Part shown: positions 55,974-64,000 of the stretch, one piece after another
Layout: every line of letters starts with the position of its first letter
Numbering within the stretch: position 1 is the first letter of the stretch
Assembly (NCBI GenBank): GCA_028583685.1
Contig: JAMXIF010000077.1
Location: 11,512,586-11,576,585 of the forward strand
Source of the DNA: Petaurus breviceps papuanus
Lineage: Eukaryota; Chordata; Mammalia; Diprotodontia; Petauridae
Direction: 5' to 3'
Length of the DNA: 64,000 nt
The notes under the pieces: model-generated
Told to the model about the DNA's origin: nothing
Databases searched by the model: none
What the model saw: only the letters and a program-made list of their open reading frames with translations
Position numbers and translations under genes: made by a program

Positions 55974-56199
55974 TAGGGATTCTTAATGGCTACTCACCCC
56001 AAGTAGTGTGTGAATAGGTTCCCGGACAGAATCTGAGAATTTGGATGGGGAAGAATCATTTTAACTTTCACTAACCTCTTACAGTAATTTACTTTTTCTT
56101 TCAATTATTTAAAAATGTTATTCTGAGGAGTCCCTAAGCTTCACCTGACTGCCAAAGAGATGTGTGGTAAAAAATAATAATAACAGTTAAGGACCTCTA
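55974..56199. mobile_element. Old hAT-like nonautonomous DNA transposon
   Basis: Starts 'tagggattcttaatggc' and ends 'cagttaaggacctcta' as imperfect inverted ends. The interior 'gttattctgaggagtccc' and 'ctgactgccaaagagatg' match the family also seen at 20858-21030. Flanking octamers TTCTGAAA and CTTTAAAA agree at five of eight positions. Confidence 0.5.
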
Positions 56200-56274
56200 C
56201 TTTAAAACAAATAAAAACTGACTTGAATCTAATAGTAAAGAATACATTTTTTAAAAGTGTCTGAAGGTGAAAGG

Positions 56275-56830
56275 GGATCCTGAGCAGTGGCTGGAGAATG
56301 GAAAGTTGAAGAACATGTCACAAAGAAGAAAGGGAAGAAGGTCTATCTACAGCTTCATTGCAGCTGTGTAACAGATGGTAGGTTCATTCTGAGGAGGAGG
56401 TGATTGGAACTTCTAAGGAAGAAGCAACTGCTTATGTCCTTGGAGGATCCCTATGTGCCAGCAGGTGAGACATCATCCAGTAAAGTTCAAAAGGAAAACA
56501 TTAACAGTGTTGGTTGGTGACTCTGTTGAGAGGCACTGAGGCAGCTAATTGTTGACCTGATAACAACAATAGTGAGGGCTGCAGTCTTCTAGGACTTAGT
56601 TCTGAAGATGTGAACAGAGAACTAAATATGAAAGTCTTATCAAACAGGATGACTACTACCATCTTCTGGTGATTCACATGGGCACAACGAATATTTCCAA
56701 AGTGAAGCTAGAAATAATGACCAAAGTCTTGGGTAACACATTAAAAATTTTAAAACAGGTAGATTTTTCATCCAAGCTGACAGTCTAAGATAAGGGCTTC
56801 TGAAGAGAAAGAGATTAATAAGAGGATTTG
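56275..56830 (+). mobile_element. L3/CR1 LINE, 5'-ward part
   Basis: 'gagaggcactgaggcagc', 'taattgttgacctgataac', 'gcagtcttctaggacttag', 'ctggtgattcacatgggc', 'acaacgaatatttccaaag': an upstream part of L3 rarely kept in truncated copies. Strongly diverged. Confidence 0.6.
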
Positions 56831-56844
56831 AAATGTGAAGTCCA

Positions 56845-56930
56845 GATTCAGCCAAAGGGCCACACTTGAGGATCAAGAGGGCTTCATGTGTCCTCAAGGC
56901 TACAGATTCCCCATCCCTGGATTAGGGAAA
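56845..56930. mobile_element. hAT-like transposon end
   Basis: 'gccacacttgaggatcaag', 'agggcttcatgtgtcctc', 'aaggctacagattccccatc' resembles the end of a mammalian hAT-type element. Only one end is present. Confidence 0.4.
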
Positions 56931-57111
56931 CAAACAAACAAACACAAACACACATGCAATCAACTGGAATAAGAAAGTAGTATATTAAAATATAGAAATG
57001 TTTCCCTGCCTAGGGATGGAGAGCAGATAATCTCATCTCCATCCCCTCCAAATCTCTATGTTTTGCATAGAGGTAATAATTGAACCCATGGGACCTGATA
57101 AATTCCCAGAT

Positions 57112-57189
57112 AGAGAGACAGACAGACACAGAGAGAGAGACAGAGACAGAGAGAGAGAGAGAGAGACAGAGAGAGAGACAGATAGAGAC

Positions 57190-57252
<63 letters not shown>

Positions 57253-57273
57253 GAGACAGAGACAGAGAGAGAC

Positions 57274-57332
<59 letters not shown>

Positions 57333-57345
57333 GAGAGACAGAGAG
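57112..57345. repeat. GACA/GAGA minisatellite
   Basis: 234 bases of only GAGA and GACA units. A block of GAGACAGA units followed by a run of five or six CAGA units occurs twice (about 57193-57250 and 57275-57331), giving a higher-order period near 80. Long Arg/Asp/Glu/Thr and Ser/Leu/Cys/Val frames on the two strands (57010-57463) are artefacts. Confidence 0.97.
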
Positions 57346-57359
57346 TCCATTGCAAAAGA

Positions 57360-57965
57360 AGACCTTTGCAAACCTTGTAGTTTGAACATAATAAGCCATA
57401 AGACTTCTTTGCCATTTCACTATGACTGGCTTTGCCTTTCTGTTTAGATTTCATGGACCTCAAAGAAAATTTAATGTTTTACCTTTTCATAGCAACTAAC
57501 TAAAGTTGATTAGATTTTTAAAAAATAGAGTGCAGAATAGAAGAAACAAAAATAATTGCAAACATTACCAATTATGTTAAATAAGCTTTCATTTCAGTTC
57601 TCAGGATCTTGACCTCTGTACCTAGAATTCTTTAATTTTATTTATATTTTCTAGAAAGCAAATGACTTTGGAAGAAATCTATAAAAACAACATTTGTATA
57701 ATTTACAGCTCAATTATCAGCAGAATGTATGTAACATAACTGGCTTATTAATGTAATATTTATGACTGTTGTCATCTGTAGCTTTTCTTCAACCATGCAG
57801 AACAAAGTGTTTCATTTTATGTTTTTATCATTTCCACTAGCAACAAGAGAACCAAGAAGAAATTCTAGGAAACTGGGCATGAAACCATGGGCAGGGAGTT
57901 TGGGTGACCAGTTCTTATGGATTATTATTGGAAATGAATCCTTGGTACACATTATCTGAACTGGC
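57360..57965. other. Repeat-free stretch, possible conserved noncoding DNA
   Basis: No recognised repeat across about 600 bases. It contains several TAAT-core sites, such as those near 57570 and 57750. No coding signal. Conservation cannot be judged here. Confidence 0.4.
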
Positions 57966-57969
57966 ACAA

Positions 57970-58115
57970 AATACACAGGTTTGAATACTAGCTGTATTAT
58001 TTACTTTCTCTGGTGTCTCTTTCAGCAAGTCATTAAAATTCTATGTCTCAATTTGATTATTTATAAAACAAGTGAATGAATCTAGATGACCTCTAAGCAC
58101 TACTCTGAAGCCTAT
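57970..58115 (+). mobile_element. MIR-type SINE
   Basis: 'acaggtttgaatactagc', 'tttcagcaagtcattaaa', 'ctatgtctcaatttgatt', 'ctagatgacctctaagc'. Confidence 0.65.
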
Positions 58116-58995
58116 TCATAGCATGAGTTCCAGAAGATTATGCCACAGGAATACAAGCAAGAAGAGGTATTACCAAGAAAGGACATGACAATGTATCACA
58201 AAATTATTGACTTGGAAAACTCAATACTTGAGGTTTGTCAAGGAAGTGTAGATTGTTTTCTTTCTTCTTTTCCCACTTATTAATTTATTTTTGTAGATTT
58301 TATTTTTCTGACTGACATCTACCAAGGACTACCGAGATGGGATAGATGGCCAACAATTCAAGACAAGGGCTAATTCATTTTTGCCTTTGTATTCCTACCC
58401 CTCCAAGGTAAGCACCTAATAAATATTTGCTGATGAATTGGTTAGAGATATGATAGGAGTTTGTGCAGGAGGATACCACTAATGTAAGCACTGGCTTTTG
58501 AAGTTAGCATACAAATACCCTGATTGAGAAATGCTATGAAACCTATAAAGTAGCAGCCATGTGACCACTGTGTGGGAATGGAGTTTGGAGGCTAGCCTAG
58601 AACAAAAGGTCAGAAATTGAGCCTGGGAAATCTTGCGCAAATTAGTTAAAGATCATAACTAAACTGAATGAAGTTACATTGTATTTGTTAATGAGAAGGT
58701 TTATGAAAACATAAGTAGGGGGTTAGAAAAGTCTCACTCTTCAAATCTTTTAAGAAAATTTGTTCCTCTAATTTGTTGGAAGAGGAAAAGCTCTAGGAGG
58801 TATGGTGATTTGCCCTCATATGTCCTATATCTGTCCTACACTGTCCTCATCTAAATAGTGGCCTTTTGGTCTGAACATGACTTGGGGATTAACTAGTCAC
58901 TGTTGTCGGAGGTATGGACAGTTGTACATGAGGTCTTCCTTCTCATCATGCTCCAAAGCAACAAAACCTTCCAAAGTCTCGTAGACAAAGGCTAT
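58116..58995. other. Mostly unassigned, with an L2 end
   Basis: An L2 3' end lies at about 58370-58440 ('gtaagcacctaataaatat'). The remainder is unrecognised. Confidence 0.5.
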
Positions 58996-58999
58996 TCTT

Positions 59000-59210
59000 T
59001 AAGACATGATTTTAAACATTGTCTCAGATACTTATCAGTTATGTGACCCAAAACAAGCTGCTTAAATTCTCTCATTCCCCAGCTTGATGTGTAAAATGAG
59101 TATGATAATAATTACTTTTTTTCACAAAGTAGTTGTGTGGAAAAAAATAAGATGGTAATATAATTAAAACACTTTGCAAACTAAAAATTCTATAGAAATG
59201 ATAGGAGTGG
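59000..59210 (+). mobile_element. Ther1/MIR SINE
   Basis: 'ctcagatacttatcagtt', 'atgtgacccaaaacaagc', 'tgtaaaatgagtatgataat', 'ttaaaacactttgcaaac'. Confidence 0.75.
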
Positions 59211-59275
59211 TAGTAGTAGTAGCAGCAGAAGTACCACCAGCAGCAGTAGCAGCAGCAGCAGCAATTAGTAGTAGT
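59205..59275. repeat. (AGT)n/(AGC)n trinucleotide repeat
   Basis: A run of AGT, then AGC/ACC-type triplets, then AGT again, directly after the SINE. Confidence 0.9.
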
Positions 59276-59289
59276 ACTCACTGAACTGT

Positions 59290-59385
59290 GAGCTTAAGAA
59301 TGCTGACTTATTTTTTTCTTTCTTTGCATCTCTGGAGGTGGCAAAGTGTTTGGTATATAGTAATACTCTAACAGATGAATCATGA
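59290..59385 (+). mobile_element. L2 3' terminus
   Basis: 'gtgagcttaagaatgctg', 'ctttctttgcatctctgg', 'tttggtatatagtaatac'. Confidence 0.5.
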
Positions 59386-59389
59386 CAAT

Positions 59390-60140
59390 TGCATTTGGTG
59401 GCATCTTTCCTAGCACCATGCATAATCTCTTGCCCAAAAGAAGCACCAAAATAAATAGATTTTATTGAAAGTTTTCAATCTTGTTTCTTCTACCTTGCTG
59501 ACTCTACTTTGGCTCTCCTGATTGGTTTTCTGATCTTGTCGCAATACCTCAAATTAACTGTCAGCTTCTAGATGATGTCTAGATCCTGATTCCTTCCCTG
59601 GATTTGATTCACTGCCCTAAAATTTCTGAATAATAATTTCATAATCTCTGGCTCCTGGCTATTTGCTGGGTTTTAACTGCTTGATTTTCCTTGACCTTCA
59701 ACTTTCATGTGTTGTCTTGAATGAACCAATTCTCTAATTTTCTTATTCAATCCCTTACCTGATGTGATTTCCCAGTCTTACCTCTGATTCCTTCTCTTTT
59801 CATTGGCTTAGGATTGAATGTGTACATGTCAATAAACCATGACCCTCCATGCTCCACTACCCTTACCCTTCTTACCCTAAGATATCTGCCTTTTCCCTTC
59901 CGATCCCTTTAGGAATGCATTTGGCCATTCTTGAAAGTACCAGGTGCTGCTGGTGAGAGGGAAGAAGTAATGCCTACATTTTACTTCAACACAACTATCA
60001 TTAGTGACAATGAAACCACTGAGAGATGAATTTCACAAAATCAGTGTACCTGTTTTCTTAAAGTCACTTTTAACCAGATGTGTACTACTAAGGTTAGGGT
60101 TATTTATGGTCCAACATACATTTCTCCATAAATTCACTTT
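59390..60140. other. Unassigned sequence
   Basis: About 750 bases, pyrimidine-rich in part, no recognised family. Confidence 0.45.
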
Positions 60141-60144
60141 TTCC

Positions 60145-60560
60145 CCTTTCTTAAAAAAATGATTTTTAGTTACAAAAATCTGTTTCATCTCTCCCCTAAA
60201 TTCATTCCATTAGAACCAAAGCAGAGTAAAATAAAATAAAACCATTGTAACAAATCTGTATTATAAAATAAAACAAATTTCATCATTGACCATGTCATAT
60301 ACACAGTACAAATATACATATATGTATGTATACACATGAACATATTTATATACATACATATATGTGTGCACATTTGTGTATGTAGTGATACACTTACGCA
60401 TACATATATACCTATATAAATGCATATATGTATATAAACTTTCTGTCAGGAGTGGACTAGAACAATTCAACATTAGGCTTCTGGTATTTCGGTTAGTCAT
60501 TTCATTGATTAGAGTTCTTAAATTTTACAAGTTCTTTTCAAATTCATCAACAATTTGATG
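60145..60560 (-). mobile_element. L1 LINE 3' UTR piece, minus, old
   Basis: 'ttagttacaaaaatctgt', 'aaccattgtaacaaatctg', 'caaatttcatcattgacc', 'atgtcatatac', then a TA/CA patch (60300-60440) and 'cattgattagagttcttaa': an older L1 3' end type than those at 15.9 and 31.5 kb. Confidence 0.65.
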
Positions 60561-60569
60561 AGAATAAAT

Positions 60570-60890
60570 GTTGAAGATACAGATTGTGGATAGGGATTGG
60601 ACCTTACATTTTATTGGCATAGGAGTTCCAAGACAAGGAAGCCCTCTCTACAGATGCAGATTGGCTGCCTGTCCACAATTTATAGTTTCTGGAGTTGTCT
60701 ATAGCACCTGGAGTCAAAGTTAATCAGTCAAGAAACATTTATTAAGTAATTACTATATGTCAGCACTGTATTAAGCTCTGGGGATTTTAGTCCAAGGGCG
60801 CAAAACTAGCTTGTGTCAAAGGTGGGACAGGAACTCAGATCTTCCTGGCTTTGAAACCAGCTCTCTATTGACTATATGCTGCCTTTCCAA
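60570..60890 (-). mobile_element. MIR-type marsupial SINE with an L2 piece inside
   Basis: 'gaagccctctctacagatg', 'acaatttatagtttctgg', 'gttgtctatagcacctgg' is the 3' part. An inverted L2 tail (60715-60790, 'aagaaacatttattaagtaa') interrupts. The 5' part follows with 'ggaactcagatcttcctgg', 'aaaccagctctctattg'. Confidence 0.65.
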
Positions 60891-60894
60891 GAAT

Positions 60895-61275
60895 GTGGAT
60901 ACAGGTAGGAAAAGTTTGCAGAAAATGTTGTCTACAACACAAAGTACTTGGTGGATACAATTACTAACCATTGTTTATATTTTCTTTTGTATGAATAATT
61001 AAAAATCAAAAATGAGAAAAATGATGGGAGTAATTTGGAGGAAGGATAGGATTGTTTTTCCCAAAGAAGGATAAATCTGATCCTTCAGCCACTTAAAGAT
61101 GACCTATTCAAAGGAAGAGGTTTTATTTCTTATTCTATAAAGATAGCTTTGAGATTGGGAGAAAACTGAGGTTTTACTATCATTCAATACTCACTATTCA
61201 AAGAATAGCCTGCTATAGGAATTATTGACATAGGTAGTGTTTGTTTTCTCTTGGTTTTTGTTGTTGTTGCTGCTT
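60895..61275. other. Unassigned sequence
   Basis: No recognised element. Confidence 0.45.
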
Positions 61276-61284
61276 GTCATTGTG

Positions 61285-61435
61285 AGCACACAAAAGATGA
61301 TGATGATATTCATGGAGATGATGATGAAGATCATAATTATGGTGATAATGAAGATAATGCTGAAAGATACTACTAATGATGTTGATGATGATGATGGTGG
61401 TAATGATAATGATGATAACAAGAAGAACACATTAT
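61285..61435. repeat. Imperfect (GAT)n trinucleotide tract
   Basis: GATGATGAT blocks interrupted by ATAATT, AAGATA and similar, about 150 bases. Asp/Met/Ile-rich frames are compositional. Confidence 0.85.
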
Positions 61436-61439
61436 AATA

Positions 61440-61970
61440 AATAGAGGAATAGTCTTTGAGTAAAGAAGACCTGGATTCAAGGCATGCTTATGAAAGAGAA
61501 TGAGTGTACCAGCTACCTATCTTCATAACATCCCCATGAGGCATGTGTTTAATATCATCACCACCTGACAAGGTAACTAGGATAAAATGCAAACTCTTCT
61601 GTTTGTTAATGATTTAGATTTTTTTTAATGCTATCTTTGGTTTTTAAATCAAATGGATTTCTCCTTGTATCAAATCCCATGATCCTTCCCAGAGAACTTT
61701 CTTATAACAGAGAATTAATTTACAACAAAAGACTAAAAGGAGAAAATAAAATCAGAAAAAAAATCAATAAGTTGACAAAATCTCCCATTATTTACAATAT
61801 TTTTTAACAGGAGCTGGCAAATTATGTCCCAAGGACCATGCTTTTTTTTTAAAGGCTTAAACATTTAGAATGTTTAGAATGATTTTAAAATAATTTAGTG
61901 TTTGTGCTGAATTTTGCTGACCGTTATCCTATAGTCATGGCCATGGACCCCAACTCCCACCCAACATGTA
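61440..61970. other. Unassigned; possible hAT remnant
   Basis: 'gagctggcaaattatgtccc' at about 61811 resembles the start of a mammalian hAT family, but the rest does not hold up. No gene. Confidence 0.35.
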
Positions 61971-61977
61971 CTTAAGC

Positions 61978-61998
61978 CACACACACACACACACACAC
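61978..61998. repeat. (CA)n microsatellite
   Basis: About ten CA units. Confidence 0.95.
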
Positions 61999-62009
61999 CT
62001 TGGGCTCAC

Positions 62010-62630
62010 TCATTCTTTCTCATTTCAAATTCATGAAAAAAAAACAATTCATGGTTATATTTTCTCATCTACATTGTTGTAGTCATGGTGCTTGTTATCA
62101 TTTTGGCTCTGCTTACCTTATTTTGCATCAATTCATATAAATCTTTCTATGCTTCATCATATTCTCCATTTCTTGCAGATCAATGGCATTCTACTTTCCA
62201 TTTGTCACATTTTAACTATTCCACAATCAACATCTATTTTGTTTCTATTTGTTTGAAACCATAAAATATTCTGCTATTAATGTTTTAGTCTATGTAAATC
62301 AGATTACGTTGTCTCCCCCATTAAGTTGTGAACTCATTGGTGGAGGATCCATGTGTTTTTCTTTCTTTGTATTGCAGAGATTAGTGTCTGGTGCACAATG
62401 AGCTGATAATAAAAGTTGTCCGGCTGGCTAGTATGGAGTCTTTCTTTTTGTAAGTGACCTTCTTGGGGTATATTGCTATCATGTGAATTTCTAGGTCAGA
62501 GGGTATGCACATTTGGCCAAATTATTTACAAGATTCCAAATTGCTTTCAAGAATTGTTATGGCAATTCATACCTTTACCAAAAACGCTTGTCTAATAGTG
62601 ACTATTTTCATGTTTTGCTGCTGCTGCTGC
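62010..62630 (-). mobile_element. L1 LINE, minus, split by an L2 3' end
   Basis: Inverted L1: 'tggctctgcttaccttatt', 'catcaattcatataaatc', 'cacattttaactattccac', then an L2-like end at about 62295-62435 ('attaagttgtgaactcatt'), then L1 again: 'cttggggtatattgctatc', 'gagggtatgcacatttgg', 'aagattccaaattgctttc'. Confidence 0.7.
62295..62435 (+). mobile_element. L2 3' end inside an L1
   Basis: 'ttgtctcccccattaagttg', 'tttctttctttgtattgc', 'gtgtctggtgcacaatgag', 'ctgataataaaagttgtc' is the L2 terminus. Its L1 flanks read on continuously. Confidence 0.6.
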
Positions 62631-62924
62631 TGGTGGTGAAGGAGGTAGGTGGATTCCTTCTTTTAAAAGATATTTTTCTCTCAATGATGGTTTCAGTGAC
62701 TGGGTTGGATCAGTTCTGCTCATTGAGGAGACATTGCCATTAACAAGAGCTGGAAGGTTAGTATCCTGGGTTATCCCTATTACAGTTTAAAGTTGTGATG
62801 TTATTTAGAACTATAGATCTTAAGAAAAGATTTCTGAATTGAACTGAATTTATTTGTCTGTACATCTTCTGCATACACAATTTCTTCCTAATTCAGAAAA
62901 TCACAAAAGCCCTGTTTATTCAGA

Positions 62925-63120
62925 CATTATTTATAAGTTATAGTTTTGGAAGGATGCTAAGGACCTCCTGCAACAACCAGTAGATTAGATGAGTCCTAGA
63001 TAATTGCCAAAACATAGACAAGATTAATGAATTTCCTGGAGTCATGGTACTTGGATATGGGATTTTGAACCCTTACCATTATGAATACAATACCAAGGGC
63101 CTATTCACCATACCGTGACT
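62925..63120 (-). mobile_element. CORE-SINE copy, diverged
   Basis: 'tatagttttggaaggatgc', 'tcctggagtcatggtac', 'gggattttgaacccttac': inverted MIR/Ther-type SINE. Confidence 0.5.
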
Positions 63121-63129
63121 TATTCTATA

Positions 63130-63215
63130 TGTCCCAATGAAAACATGTATTAAACACTTTGCATGTTATGTACTATTCATAAGAATTCACAAAGCTGTAA
63201 ACAAATGGCTATATT
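63130..63215 (-). mobile_element. L2 3' fragment, minus
   Basis: 'tgtattaaacactttgcat' and 'gttatgtactattcataag' are worn inverted L2 end. Confidence 0.4.
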
Positions 63216-63795
63216 TCATTATCTAAGTGTCAAAAAGATACTTGGTTAAAAAGGAGACTTTTCAAGATTGAGTTTCTTATATGTATCTTGCAATAACCTG
63301 ATTTCCTACCAATTGCAATGCGTTCTACAAGACTTGGAAAGTATACCTATGGAGAGTAAGGTCTTGTGCTGAGCCCCAAATACTGCTAGTGTCAGCTGAA
63401 GTGGCCTTCTTTTAAAGATATCCAAAGAGTCTTCTCCTCTATCAGGAGTCATCTAATTATGTAAAGAAAAAAGTGATTAACTTATTAAAAGGAATAAATT
63501 AACCTCTAAGGAGATGCATATATTTAGACATTTCTAATTAGTATAATTTTCTTGGGACAACTCAAAATAAGCCTCTGTTCTTATTAGCAATGATTAACAG
63601 AACAATAACTAATTGTTGGCAGTTTCCTGAAAAATTATTAGAATCACTCTAAGAACCTGATTTAAGAAATTTGGAGAAGGTAGAAAACTTGCCACTGTCT
63701 GAGAGTAGGTAACTGTAGACTACTCCTGGGTTCTCCTAAATATGATATCTAAGTATAATAATGTAAATGAAAATTATGGGACTTGTCTCTTACAG
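63216..63795. other. Repeat-free stretch, possible conserved noncoding DNA
   Basis: No recognised repeat. Dense TAAT/ATTA cores at about 63450-63640, for example around 'ctaattatgtaaagaaaa' and 'aataactaattgttggc'. No coding signal. Confidence 0.4.
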
Positions 63796-63799
63796 AGCT

Positions 63800-63905
63800 G
63801 TTGGGACACTTGACTATCTTTTTCCCATTCCATTTCTCATCTTCCTTATTGCATTAACATAGTACCTGGAATGCATAGTAAGCATTAAATAAATATTTGA
63901 TGACA
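63800..63905 (+). mobile_element. L2 3' end
   Basis: 'gcattaacatagtacctgg', 'atgcatagtaagcattaaa', 'taaatatttgatgac': L2 terminus. Confidence 0.7.
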
Positions 63906-64000
63906 ACTTCGAATGGTACTATTACATTTGTATTGTTATTTCTATTACCCATCGATTCAACAATATTAATCTTTCTTGTAACATTTCATTTTTTGTGTTT

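Noticed and set aside
57010-57463. Long overlapping open frames rich in Ser/Leu/Cys/Val or Arg/Asp/Glu/Thr
   Set aside because: They are translations of the GACA/GAGA minisatellite, which lacks stop codons in several frames by composition.
61194-61437. Asp/Met- and Ile/Phe-rich frames on the two strands
   Set aside because: Arise from the imperfect GAT repeat.

Overview
The window reads as a piece of a marsupial nuclear genome, most likely from the Australian radiation (Australidelphia). It is AT-rich, CpG-poor and packed with interspersed repeats. MAR1-type CORE-SINEs (such as 5317-5537, 8781-9031, 18808-19090, 40944-41188) and the marsupial form of the L1 3' region (15.9, 31.5, 32.8, 60.1 and 62.0 kb) point to a marsupial. 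Short tRNA-derived SINEs resembling WSINE1, several still flanked by clean target-site duplications, point to an Australian lineage. The species is not assigned. Family names were recalled from memory, not searched, and repeat edges are approximate unless a duplication is quoted.

No host protein-coding exon, tRNA, rRNA or CRISPR array can be supported. The only convincing long reading frame belongs to a retrotransposon: an intact L1-type ORF1 of 353 codons at 27430-28491. It lies in an element of about 2.9 kb (26690-29570) with a GC-rich 5' region, a purine/G-rich 3' UTR and an A-rich tail, but no ORF2. That is the architecture of a half-L1 (HAL1).

Layout: 0-10 kb, L3/CR1 and L2 fragments, MIR-type SINEs, MAR1 and unassigned sequence. 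10-17.4 kb, two L2 copies in the same orientation, L3, then an L1 with its interior missing. 17.4-26.3 kb, scattered SINE and L2 pieces, a polypurine tract and unassigned sequence. 26.3-29.6 kb, an L2 3' end followed by the HAL1. 31-36 kb, two 5'-truncated L1s, L3 and Ther1/MIR SINEs. 37-49 kb, many L2 copies, one of which (46920-48715) carries both a younger SINE and a solo LTR. 49-53.2 kb, a cluster of young SINEs, a hAT-like remnant and a second solo LTR. 53-64 kb, unassigned sequence, L3, a GACA/GAGA minisatellite and old L1 pieces.

There are no genes to work together. The window is best read as an intergenic or intronic stretch recording insertions in layers: L2, L3 and MIR oldest, then MAR1 and L1, then the short SINEs and LTRs, with the HAL1 among the youngest. 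Several repeat-free stretches (about 4.1-4.7, 36.2-36.9, 57.4-57.96 and 63.4-63.8 kb) are the places where conserved regulatory DNA would be sought. I did not find a new molecular system. The HAL1, the internally deleted L1 and the two SINE subfamilies are the most informative items.
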